Source: Xylaria sp. FL1777 (lineage: Eukaryota; Ascomycota; Sordariomycetes; Xylariales; Xylariaceae). From it: DNA of 63,354 nucleotides. The DNA is taken from contig MU400734.1 in the NCBI GenBank assembly GCA_022578965.1, positions 1 through 63,354 of the forward strand, written 5' to 3'. A model generated the notes under the pieces. That model did not search any database and was not told the origin of the DNA. It saw only the letters and a program-made list of their open reading frames with translations. The position numbers and the translations under genes were made by a program. Each line of letters begins with the position of its first letter. Position 1 is the stretch's first letter. Below are positions 22,632 through 33,605 of the stretch, one piece after another.

Positions 22632-24658
22632 TGTTAACAGTGATGTGTATAGACACCACCCCTAATTACCGTCTTTGTCTTTGTCTTTTTTTTTTTTTTT
22701 TTTTTTTTTTTTGCCCCTATTTATTTATTTAAAAAAAAAAATTTATTTTAGGAATTAAAGATTAAAAAAAAAATTCGGTATTTAAACGGGTTAATATGCG
22801 TACAACAGCATTTTAAATGAAGTGAAATTTGTCAAAATTTGGAATGTCTGCCAGGGCTGAACAGGGCCGCTAAATTACATGGTAACAATCTTGCCGCGTT
22901 ATCTCCATGCCGACTGGAAGTGTAGACTAGTGTAGTGTATACTATACAGCTTGTCATGAATTGATGTTGGTCCTTTTGGAGATATTATTAAACTCGTTGG
23001 TACTGTGTAGTATGTACTTAGTGTACCTACCGAGGTACATATGTATTGTAGCTGGACGGCTCGTATACCTAATGCGTCACAGCACTGGGCAGCTTATTAC
23101 TCAACAAGGTAATACTCTGTACGCGCGTGGACTGGATAGCTTGTTTCATGACATCATGCAATATCGCTAGTACATGACGAGCTGGGGTACGTACCGTGTA
23201 CGATGCAGAGATACGTGTAGACATTCGTTACGCTAAAGAGCCCGATTCGTCTCTAATTGTAAGGTTGAAGGCTTGATGACGGTCTCATGCAACGCCAAGC
23301 TTGTACATGTAGACCGAGAATCTGTCTCACATCAGGTACGTACTCCTTCTTTCTGTCCTTGACATTCTATTTAGGTATACTACATACAGCGTAGTATCCG
23401 CAGGGGATGAAACGGGCTCACTACGTATACGCAGTAGGTAGCATCTATGCGTACACGTAGTATAATACTACATATAGGTAGCTACCTAGGTACATACCTA
23501 GGTACACTACGCTGCCGCAGCACGGAGGGTCGAGGAGCCAAAAATAACAAAGATAACGGTTTGCCAAGAATACACAAAGTACTGCGTACAGTGGGTTTTG
23601 TACTGTATAATGAGGGACACCAATGTCCACGTATACCATGTACTGTATGTACTATTGTTTTTAGAGTTGATTAGTGATATCTGTCTGTGTCTATACTCTA
23701 ATCCGACCTACTGCGTTATTCCCAATACCCAGGTAATGTATGAGTTAGTATCCTACATGTCTAGGACTCTAGGTAGTAGTGATACGTAGAGGTACAGATA
23801 AACCTGTATACTTATACCAACCTACCTATAGCGGGGAATTGGAGATCACAATGTGCAAATAAGTGTGTATATACAGTGCAATAGTGTACACGACATACAC
23901 TAGTTCTATCGCCTCCACTAAGCTCGATAGATCAGCTCGCACGCGACACTACGCAGTAAAAGATGCTATGCAGTGCGGCGTTATTTGGAATGTGGGCATC
24001 GTCTTCAGGTTTTAGACACTTCATGCTATTAATTTGCGATCTGAATATCAAATATTTAAGGAGTTTGTCTAAACAGGGAACAGTAGATGAAGGACGACAA
24101 ACTAAAGATCTATACACCCTGAACCTCCTAGCCGAGATCGCTGGTACCTAATTCTGATAGCATACAAATTATGGATTACAGATGTAGCTGATGAAATTCA
24201 AATAATACCACACTACCTCTAGTATATGGGTTGCAGTAAGTGTAAGTCTGCCTAACAGGTAACGTCTTTTCACTATAACTAATAAGTCGTACCTCATACC
24301 CGCGGAATTACTAATTGCTAATTTCCGATCAATGAATGTACACATGCCGAGTATTTGCCGGTCCGAAAGCTGCTATGGAATACTTCGTATTCATGTAGAG
24401 CATTTGTGTTGCCGCTCATTGCCGCTCATTCTCTCCTACAGCCTACTTACTACGTACACCACCGTAATTTATATAATGCAATGGTACATAACGTGCCTCT
24501 GGGTCTGAATCGCCGGACCGGACCGGACCCGCCCGTCCCGGGTAGGTACGCACTCTCCGACTCGCTACACGCACTGTCCAGAAGATAGAGACCTATCTAA
24601 TACCCAGTATCGATAGGTGCTGTATACCACCATACATCTACATCCATATATTCATGCA
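22632..24658. other. intergenic with poly-T tract and GGTACCTA-type palindromes
   Basis: A run of about 30 T lies at 22,686-22,712, followed by roughly 130 bp of AT-rich sequence that may be a degraded repeat. The rest has many TAC/GTA-rich words, including an inverted CCTAGGTAC pair at 23,485-23,510. A GCCGCTCATT duplication lies near 24,410-24,430. No gene is supported. Confidence 0.5.
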
Positions 24659-27148
24659 TCAGCGAAATTTCCAACGGCCCGTCAACGCAAATCCAGCGGT
24701 ATGCCAGAAATAGTCCATATATGGTGCACCCAGACATACAGTCGGCCGCGAGTCCACGGTCATATATAAGGCCCGAGTGTGTGCATTAGCAGCCTTCCAC
24801 TCGGCGTATAGTCGACCCTCGGCGATAATGACCGCCAGCATCATGACCAGCACAGCCAATAAGGAGCCCCAGACCCAGCTATGCTGAATTGTTGCCAGGA
24901 AAAGGGCGTATGAGCCAGCAAGGAAACTTGGTGAGCCGGGTTGTGTACCAGGACCGGGCTCGCCATCCCCATCGTCCCCAGCACCTCCGCCGGCCGCTGC
25001 GTTCTCACGCGCACGTTGTCTCCCCCGCTGTTGAGCCTCGACACACAGTCGCACCTCGTCCTGTAGTAGATCGCGCTCGACAGTCAACGTCTCCACTAGG
25101 GCCTCGAATCTCTCGATCTCGCGACGGGCCCGATTGAGGGAGCGGCTTGTCTCGGCTCCTGTCCGACCCTGCGAGACAGCTCTCGCGCTCATGGCCTCGA
25201 TGCTGCGCATGAGGTCCTGCTGTGCCGTCTCGAAGATAGAGATCTGCTCGTCAAGCGCCGCCTGCGTCCTGTCTGCCTGCTGCCCGTTGCCGTTGATAAC
25301 GTTCTCCAGCTCTGTCAGCGCATCCCGAAGAGCCTGCCGCTCCACCTCATGTGTTCTGATGTCGTCCCGGAGTCGCATGATCAGGACGTTGAGACGCCTG
25401 TTCTCGTTCCGCAGTCTCTCGCGCTCGCGCTCGCAATCATTGAGACGTTCGTCTGCATCCCCGGAACCGCTATTGGCAGCCGCAAGACGTGTGACCTCGT
25501 TTTGCAGCCTCTCGCGCTCTTTGTCGGCATCAGCTAGGTGCCTGTTCTCCGCCTCGAGACGCTGGTTCTCGGCCATAAGGCGCACGCTCTCCTTCCGTAA
25601 CTTCTCGCGCTCCTGCTCCCAATCATGAAGGCGCTCAGAATCAGCGTTGGTACCGCCCTTCTTTGTGTCCTTCTCCTTATTGGAGTCCAACGCCGCGACT
25701 TGACTCTTCAGTTCTGATATCTTCGTTTGTTGCTGTCGCTCGCGTTGCTCTAGCTTACCTATTCTCTCTGTGTCTACTTTGAGCTGCCTGTCCTGATCCT
25801 GGATACGATCTCTTTGCCTCGTGTTGTCGCCCTTGATAGCAGTATTCTCCGTTTCAAGCGATGCGATCTTGTTCTCTAGTGCCTTGATTGTTGCCTTTAG
25901 TTCTTTAGTCGTGATCTCATCCTTCTTAGCTGACTGGTCGTCTTTCTCTCTCTTGGCTAGTTCATCTCTGAGCTTCTTCAATGCTGTCTGACACTTTACT
26001 TGAGCTTGCTGCACTTCATCTCTCTCGGCTTTGATCTCCTCAAGCTCCATGTTCTTCTCGGTGATTGTCTGCTCATGATCTGTGCGTGGTACGTAGTCAA
26101 ATTCTATTTTGGCTTCTAATTGCCGATTTTTCTCCCTTTCTCTGTTGAGCTCCACTGGATGCGATACACCAACTCCAGATTTTACGGTCCCAACCGATTT
26201 CACTGATACCTGGGATTTCGCGGATGTCGTGGATGTTGGGGTTGTAGATTCTAAATCTCCATCTCCAATTTGGTCTGCGAGTCCCCCCTTGACCGGTGAC
26301 CCTGAGGTGGTCGATCCCATAGGCGTACTCGGTTTATATTTGGCGAGTTCCTCGCTGAGGTCCCCAACTTTGATATTATATTCTCCGATTATCTTTGTTT
26401 GCTTTGTTATTGTCTGCTCTGCGCGATTTACTTCCGTTTGTAATCTGTCTACTTCATTCTGAAGTTCTCGATTCTTTTGCTTAATTGGCCCCGCCTCTTC
26501 TTGGCAAGCCGCAAGCCTACTCATAGCTTCCTCTCTCAAAATGGCGGTCTTTCTGGCTTCATTCTCCCAGCTCTTGCATTCCGCTTGACTTTCTTTCTTA
26601 GCACTCTCCAATTTCTGGACCTCCTCTTGAAGACGCTTGACGGTGTCTCGTTCTTCTTGCCAGGCATTTTCAGCCGCTTCCTGATCTTCTTGCGCCTTTT
26701 GAGTTTCCTTCTTGTACTTTTCTATTTCTGCTTTTGCCTCTTTCTTCTTTTGTTCTAATATAGCTCTTTCTTTTTCTATCCCCTCTTGAGCTAAGTCGGC
26801 TGCCTTACTGACGGCATCGCGCTCCTTCCTGAAGCCTTGAGTGGCTCTCTCAATTTCCTGCTGTGTCTTCTCCTTTTCATTCTCGATCTTTTCCTCATAA
26901 TCATTGATCTGCCTCTCTGTCGATTTTTTGAATGATTCGTATTCTAGTTTGCTTCTGTCATATAACAATTCCAGTCGAGAACGCTCTTTATCGTATGGCT
27001 TTAACTCACCCTCGACCAGTTTGGTGAGGATATCCATAATATTTTGAGGGAGTGTAACATCCTCTCCGCGTGCTAACGCCTTATTTACCGCCGTAGCTAT
27101 CTTGGAGGCGACCCCCTGAGTATCGAAGCCCTCTTGCGTTGTCGCCAT
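24659..27148 (-). CDS. 829-residue coiled-coil protein with C-terminal membrane segment
   Basis: A single long open frame with a good start context (gaccATGGC). Residues ~45-690 are almost entirely heptad-rich, charged coiled coil (e.g. LELLYDRSKLEYESFKK, ERERLRNENRRLNVLIMRL), interrupted near residues 275-325 by a Gly/Ser/Thr-rich linker (STPMGSTTSGSPVKGG). After a second Gly-rich hinge (AAAGGGAGDDGDGEPGPG) comes one strong hydrophobic segment, about 748-770 (WGSLLAVLVMMLAVIIAE), and a ~60-residue tail containing DYFWHTAGFALTGRWKFR. That suggests a tail-anchored tether or scaffold facing the cytosol. Low-complexity coiled coils align with many unrelated proteins, so I assign no name. Codon use and lack of stops show it is not decayed, despite the repeat block 5 kb away. 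Confidence 0.85.
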   Translation of the reverse strand: MATTQEGFDTQGVASKIATAVNKALARGEDVTLPQNIMDILTKLVEGELKPYDKERSRLELLYDRSKLEYESFKKSTERQINDYEEKIENEKEKTQQEIERATQGFRKERDAVSKAADLAQEGIEKERAILEQKKKEAKAEIEKYKKETQKAQEDQEAAENAWQEERDTVKRLQEEVQKLESAKKESQAECKSWENEARKTAILREEAMSRLAACQEEAGPIKQKNRELQNEVDRLQTEVNRAEQTITKQTKIIGEYNIKVGDLSEELAKYKPSTPMGSTTSGSPVKGGLADQIGDGDLESTTPTSTTSAKSQVSVKSVGTVKSGVGVSHPVELNREREKNRQLEAKIEFDYVPRTDHEQTITEKNMELEEIKAERDEVQQAQVKCQTALKKLRDELAKREKDDQSAKKDEITTKELKATIKALENKIASLETENTAIKGDNTRQRDRIQDQDRQLKVDTERIGKLEQRERQQQTKISELKSQVAALDSNKEKDTKKGGTNADSERLHDWEQEREKLRKESVRLMAENQRLEAENRHLADADKERERLQNEVTRLAAANSGSGDADERLNDCERERERLRNENRRLNVLIMRLRDDIRTHEVERQALRDALTELENVINGNGQQADRTQAALDEQISIFETAQQDLMRSIEAMSARAVSQGRTGAETSRSLNRARREIERFEALVETLTVERDLLQDEVRLCVEAQQRGRQRARENAAAGGGAGDDGDGEPGPGTQPGSPSFLAGSYALFLATIQHSWVWGSLLAVLVMMLAVIIAEGRLYAEWKAANAHTRALYMTVDSRPTVCLGAPYMDYFWHTAGFALTGRWKFR

Positions 27149-28135
27149 GGTCGATCAGAGCTAGGAAAAGCGGCTCATTAAAAGATATGGCATAAATTGT
27201 GTGAACCGACGGCGACGAGGCTGCTCAACGTACGAAACCTGTGTTGTGTAGAGAGAATTTTGATGACTTGGTTCATACAAAGGTTTATGGTAAGACTTCT
27301 GCGTTCGGGTTGTAGGCCCGGGGTTTCTTTGTTCGTTCTCCGCCATAACGTTCTCAGATCTCCGAGTCAAAGCCGAGAGGTAAAGAAATATTGACTTTTC
27401 TTTCATGGGGGCATGCTACTCCGAATGCAAATCTCGCCGACTGCAACCGGCTCTTCTAAGTGATCCAAAACCCCTCTTCAGCACTTTTAACGGTTATATG
27501 TGCTTACTAAAAAAATGTTTACGACTTGTTAATCTGCTAACTAGATCTTTTCCCAACATATATTTTATTTATTAGGCGGACAGTTCATTAACTTTGTTTC
27601 CTTTAATGCTCTCCCCTCGAGCATTAAAGCCTAGCACACTGTCGTAGTAGATTCCTTATAACAGCAGCTAAAAGCGTCTTTTTCTCAAACCCTGATTAAT
27701 ACCGAGGCATTTCTGCAGACAGAACTGATTTGCCATATTATATAAGTATATCCTCTATGACATGGTAAGAGAGAAATATAGAACCTTGTTCTTATAGAAC
27801 GAAACAACCCACTGTTCCTTCGGTTCGTGGTTATTGATACTCGAGGTAAGGCAGAGGGAAACAAAATCTCCTTATCTTTGCACTCGTAGTATGTAGATGC
27901 GTTAATATATAATCGACACCATTGAGCTCACAAAGTAGTTCAACACTCTGGGACAAGATCGGGCATTACTAACACCATAAGACATGAAGTAGAATAAGTT
28001 GAATACTGCAGATACATCAAATAAACGACCGAAAGCGCGTTAGCGAGTTGCCATCATATCCACTATTAAATCCTCAATACGTCCCTCTTACATCGCCATA
28101 CCAGGAAGCGAAGAGAGCCCTACGATATATTAGTG
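27149..28135. other. intergenic, promoter of the coiled-coil gene
   Basis: About 1 kb separates the coiled-coil ATG from the stop codon of the next minus-strand gene. No further gene was recognised. Confidence 0.6.
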
Positions 28136-29942
28136 TCAAATAAGTAACGTTCCGAAGGTTGAGAACCTACATCCGTCAGTCTCCTCACCGACCATATCCT
28201 TGATAGTGCACGTATTCGCAACAGCCATGGTCTGCTTCTTAATGGAACCGCAGCCATCATAGAAGCACTCTGATTTATTCATAGCGCGCTGGAGGGAGTC
28301 ACCTTGCCACCCGAACATGTAGTCTGCGTGGGTGCCGTAGCCTGATGTTCCGTGGAAGCTCCAGACGAACGGGTTGGGAGTTCCTGATGGCCACATGCTA
28401 TTGAACTTGGTTGTATCCCAGACGGTCTCGTATGTCAGCTGAGGCATGCGAACGGGGTGAGAGGCTGGGCATGGTGGAGCGTTAATGAAACCGTCATTCG
28501 TGATTGTGTTGTACATGTGGGATTGGTGGTCGGGACTGTCAAGGTTCTTTCCATCCCAGCAGCTAAAGTTTCATCAGCAGTGTTTGTTATGCCATGTGGC
28601 ATAGACGGTTTACTCACGCTGGGAAATGGTGCACTGCAAAAATTCCAGCTATTTTAGGAATCCTAAGTCAGTATCGGCTGTTCATAACCAATGTCAACGG
28701 TTTCGGGAGCTCTAGGCAGTCAGGAGACAACCCCTGATTATATAACCCATACTCTCGAGACACTGTAAACGGTGGATAGAGACTCCGCCATACTGACCTG
28801 GGCATGGCCTATCGGGGAAATCAACCATCTCCGGGCCTCTGTTGAGGAGGGTCTGAAGGCAGTTGTAGCGCAGACCAATATGACGCTTAGCCTGGTCAAG
28901 AGTGCTTGTTGTCGGGGATCCCACAGTCATACGGAAGCCCTAAGAATTATTAGATCCTCCAAAGTAATGAATACTGGGCAAATTACTGGAGGGAACGCAG
29001 TGATGTACTGCTGCCTCAATGCGTCTGTGCTAAAATCGTGCCTTTTCATGTAAATCAGCCCACCATGCCTATCAAGTCGACCGTACGTATATTTCTCTGA
29101 AGTAGCGGTACGAGGACAAACTTACTGTGAGATAATTAGTTCGACTATCGGCAATCTTCTGAAGAAACAGGGCCAACAATCAATTATAAGGGTTCAAGTG
29201 CGTACCTGAGTGTAGTAGATGGTCATTCCACCGGTAGTCCCAGGCGCGAGGGCTGCATTGTTTTTGACCGGCACGCGGTGGTACGAGCCATTAGTAGGAT
29301 GCTTGACTATAAATATTAAGTCTTAGAAATTGCTGCTTATGAAGATTTCTTTCTTGTTTAAGAGAGGTGGAGCTCGAAATATGCAGGAGCACGCGCGAAC
29401 GGAATCTTTATCGAGTAGGTGATAAAAGGACTAGGGGATATTTACACTATAATCCTCTAGGTCAGTGATTACTTCCTGAATGCGACTCTAAAGGGGTAGG
29501 AAAATATCAACTCCGAGAGATACTCACATAACTGCCAATATCAGGAGTCAGTAATAGCCAATTTAGAATTGATCTGTGAGTGCTTCAACACGGCAAGAAA
29601 GCTTTGAAGTATTATATCGGCCAGAATGGAGACATAATACACTCAAGCTTGCCATAACACGAAGAAGGAATTGACTCCGAGAATTACTCACAGCACCGCA
29701 GTCCAATAATTGCTAAAGTCTTCTGCCATTTCGCAAGTTGTGCAGGTAGCCCTTGCGCCAACATCACCAGTCATAGTAGAATTGAAAGCATTTCCTCCAA
29801 CGATGTGATGAACGTGAGCTGACGGGGCTTGCCCTGGCTCGACGACTGGGTCAAGTCTTTGTATGGTGAGAGAAGAGCATCCAAAGCGAAGACCTGCCTG
29901 GACAGGCGCAATGAGCGCGAGGGCGACGGATAACGACTTCAT
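28136..29942 (-). CDS. secreted DUF1996 protein with micro-exons
   Basis: A 15-residue signal peptide (MKSLSVALALIAPVQA) leads into DUF1996 family sequence: RFGCSSLTIQRLDPVVEPG, SAHVHHIVGGNAFN, then HPTNGSYHRVP, GGMTIYY, GFRMTVG, CWDGKNLDSPDHQSHM and GYGTHADYMFGWQGDSLQRA. These proteins are secreted by fungi; their activity is unknown. My exon model (minus): 29942-29692, 29531-29528 (4 nt), 29446 (1 nt), 29306-29206, 29158-29126, 29010-28987, 28939-28798, 28633-28618 and 28562-28136, giving 332 residues with no stop. The tiny exons are needed to reach the family's LYFKHP wording in frame. The join between 28798 and 28633 is the weakest: it yields CPVHHFPACWDG, several residues shorter than relatives, so another small exon may be missing. 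No exon carries RIP-type stops. Confidence 0.85.
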
Positions 29943-31920
29943 CTCTTTAGAAAATTAGTATAACGACTAATGGGTGAAGAAGGAAGAGAAACAAGGGGGG
30001 GTCGGTTCAGCGCTGAGCCGACTACTTAAGGACAACTCTGGCCCATCGCCCCTTAGATCTTAGGTATTCTTCTCTCCTATCATTTAAATGGAGAAATCAA
30101 ATCCAGTCCTTATTGAACAGTATTTTAAGAGTTCCATTTCCCGATTGATGGTTGAGTTGGCACATGGTGTGCTGCGCAAACAAATCAGGATCCGTATGCA
30201 TGATTAAAGTACTTTTACCGGCGACATGGTGGTTTAACTGATCCACGCGATAGGCCGCTCAGCTGGTCTATTTCAGTACGGCAATTGTCCGAAGACACGG
30301 TTAGGGTACCGGTAAAGATCTCTACCCCATACTATCACGTACATTTATCTACAGAATGGAGAATACAAGTGCCGTAAATGCCAAGACTGCTCACATGTTA
30401 AGTTATGTGGACAAGGCCTCAGGTACGAATAATGAGCGTTTAACCAGTGAGAAAGTCATTACCATAGTGACACTTCAATGGATGATCCCGCTTCTCATGT
30501 TAAGTATTGTCTAAAAAGTGCGGGAGTTGAATCTGATGCCGGTGGCTTATTGCATCCTAAGTTTCTCGATATTCTTATATTGGCTGAGACACCCAGCTGT
30601 CGCATACGGTGTCTGCCATGAAGTACTTCATGAGATTGCGTTCCGCAAATTGATTTTGGTAAGCTATAAAGTTACTCGTACCTATAGATATTGAATATTC
30701 GCGGTTTAAAATAGCCTTCACCTAGTAATAGTTCACCGTCCTCGGTAGAATGAAGATTAACGTTGCTAATAGTCATCTTAAGGCTAAAACAAATAAGAGT
30801 TTTAACAATATTAGTTAGTTATTTAGCTATAAGTATTAAAATATTATATCACATGCTTGTACAGGATATAGGTACTCTATAGAGCACAGGTCAATTACCT
30901 CAGCAATGAGCTTTGCATCTGTGTCAGGACCTTCTACTCCTCCATGAAAGTTTTATTACAATTAACGCGCCGTAACGGCAGACTTTGCGACAGAGTGGTG
31001 AAATAGAAGCCTGGCTTTCCTAGTATAAATGAGGTTGTTCACACTAGATGCCAAAGAATACTTCAGCGCCGCTCACATTGAAGCAATTCTTATAATACGA
31101 CGTATATGTATGCTTACTATAAATACCTGAGAGGCCTGTATACCAATTCAAGCCCACAATAGCATTCATTTCATGCCCCTTTTCTTACTAGCTTGCCAAG
31201 TTCGGTACAGCTGAATAGAGGAGAGGGAACATTGAAGGTAGTAACTCTGGCGATTTCTGGCTATCTTGGTGTTGTTACTAGGATTGAGCTACACAATGTG
31301 ACGGGTGATGTTTTTTTCGGTTGGAATTCCGAACTTGATATACACAGTAAATGCAAGAGACCGAATATAGATATCGCGACGACCTATGTACAGCGTATGC
31401 GATTCAATCTTGGGGGGTAAGGGACAAAACTGCACATGCAGAAGACCCACGATGCTCATCCTAAAAATGAATACAGGGGTCAGGTGTTAGTGCTCACTTT
31501 GTGCCGCATTCTCCCTGCCCAGAGCACTGTAACATAGAATTTGGCTCCCAAGCGACTGGTAAGGCAGAACGCCTGGACCTCGTTCGAGGCCATAGGTAGT
31601 CTCATTTGGGCATCGCGTGTTTTCTCTTGGTATTGATAATAATTATCCGTGAGTTGATCATAGGCCTAGCTAATGATTTCAACTGAGATTGAATATCAAA
31701 AGACCGTATCTTGGCTCTAAGCAAACTATATAAGGGTGAATTCTTTGCCGTCTGCTTGGCTTTTAGTCTTCCTATATCATAGACAGCCTGCAGAAAGGCT
31801 ACATGAAGCACTCTTCTAACCTAGCTTAGAAATGATATTTTAAGCCAAGCCAGGCGTTGCTCTGGCAGCATATCTTTTAGCCTTGAGTCAAGTCACAGCC
31901 GCTAATTCAGTTACGAACCG
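29943..31920. other. intergenic between DUF1996 gene and repeat nest
   Basis: Holds the DUF1996 promoter. Several 60-75 codon frames, including one at about 31,193-31,420 lacking an ATG, might be fragments of decayed genes, but none has recognisable family features. AT content rises near 30,770-30,860 and again beyond 31,990. Confidence 0.45.
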
Positions 31921-31962
31921 AGGTATTCGCCCACCCGTCCATCTCCCAGTACCCCGTGACGG

Positions 31963-32017
31963 TGGGCCATTACCACATACTTCCGACAATAAAAAATTAG
32001 ACCAGAGGTGGGGTAAA
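31963..32017. repeat. left member of an inverted repeat flanking the nest
   Basis: This stretch (gggccattaccacatac... to gggtaaa) is about 85 percent identical to the reverse complement of 61,243-61,291 beyond the right edge of the AT-rich block, apart from about eight extra bases (ccagaggt) on this side. It lies outside the outer LTR. Confidence 0.65.
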
Positions 32018-32164
32018 TTCCCATTTATTTTACAACAATTACACTTAATTACACTTAATACACCACAATCACAACCTTCTATTTCACTATAAGGAAATAA
32101 AGGGTATTATAGCAATGATAATAATAATACTGCCTTTTTTTTTATAAATAAAGCTTGAAATTCT

Positions 32165-32539
32165 GTTTGTTGGAGGGGTGTAGTAGTGGCCCACTGGATC
32201 CAGAATTTCAACTAAAGAGTCAAAGTATTAACTGCATTAAAAATGCTAGAATTGTTGAATGGGCTCTGTACAATTGTATGTTTAACACATATGTGCTAAA
32301 ACAAAGTATAATAATCTTTATATTATAAGCTATTTATGTTCTATATGTTTAAAAAAAAAAAAAGTTTATATAAAGTAAAAGTTCTTTTTTATATATAAGA
32401 ACTTTGTTAGTATATAAGTTAAGCTAATATTAAGATTACTTTAATTTATATAATAGTTTTTATATAAAGTAGTTTTTATGTAAAACTTATTATATATACT
32501 ATATATAAAAGTTATAACTAATAACTAGTTATTTTAATA
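32165..32539. repeat. left LTR of element D
   Basis: Pairs with ~60,770-61,143. Differences are almost all C/T or G/A. The first ~120 bases (to about 32,290) are nearly unmutated and of normal GC, whereas the inner part is converted to A+T. The start contains an internal inverted pair gaaattctg / cagaatttc. Confidence 0.7.
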
Positions 32540-33085
32540 TTAGCTACTTTTTTTTTAGTTGTAATTTTTTTTATATAATATTATTTAAAAAAAATAAAAA
32601 AAAATAGTTTTATAAAAAGTTAAACATTTAATACTTTAATTTTTGCAAAAAAAAAACTGCTTATATATTTGCTTTTTTTAAACTTTATAGTTATATAAAG
32701 CTTAAGTTTAAAAGTAATTATTTTTTAAGTAAAGCACTTAAACCTTTATATAGTTTAACTATTATTAGCATAATTAAAGTTTTTTATTTTTATTATTATA
32801 TAGTTAACTAATATTAGTTAATAATATAAAATAAAATATTAATAGTAAGCAATTTATACTAAAGTTAATTAAAAGTTTTTTTTTTATATAATAGTAAGTT
32901 TAATAATATATTAAAGTATAAAAACTAAGCTTTATTTATAAAAAAAGCTTAAATTTTATAATACTTTTTATTACTTTTATATTTTTAAACTTTTTATTTT
33001 ATATAGTTATTTATTTTACTATTAGCTATTTTATATATATATATATATATTTATAATAGCTTTATATTTAGTTATTTTTATATAT

Positions 33086-33605
33086 TATTATAAAATTAGC
33101 ACTAAAGTAGCCTTTAAAGCAGCTTAATGCCTTTATATATACTTTGCACTTTTTTTTTTGCTAGCTAAAGCCGAAGTTATATAATAACTTATTTAGTTTA
33201 CTAAGCTTATAATAATTTAAAGCTTATTAAGCTTACAGTAATTTAAAGCTTATTAAGCTTATAGTAATTTAAGGCTTACTAAGCTTATAATAATTTAATG
33301 CTTATTAAACTTACAATAATTTAAAAAAGGTTACTACTTTTTTTACCTTTTTTTTGTTTATATAATTATGTACTTTTTATATTTAGTTATTTATTTAGTT
33401 TTAGTTTTTTAGCTATTAATTTTTTATAATTACTAAGCATTAATATATTTGTTATTTTTAATCCTTTAAGACTTTTATTAATGCATAGTAATAAAAATAC
33501 TTTAAAAACTTTTTTAATGAACTATTATTAAAAATCTTATTATTACTTATAAATTAAAACTTTAAAAGTAAACCTGTTATATTAATATATAATAAGTTTA
33601 TTATA
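33086..33605 (+). repeat. 5' LTR of element A
   Basis: Matches 45,474-45,992 over its whole length with transitions. It includes a tandem series of AAGCTTATAATAATTTA-like units at ~33,190-33,320. The canonical TG start has become TA (33,086-33,087). Confidence 0.9.

Noticed and set aside
25134..26758. Several plus-strand frames of 60-164 codons
   Set aside because: Antisense to the coiled-coil gene; Ser/Leu-rich composition mirrors its Glu/Arg/Lys codons.
31994..32030. A hAT-type terminus (cagaggtggggtaaatt)
   Set aside because: Suggestive word, but the similarity to the right flank continues beyond it on both sides and no 8-bp duplication was found.
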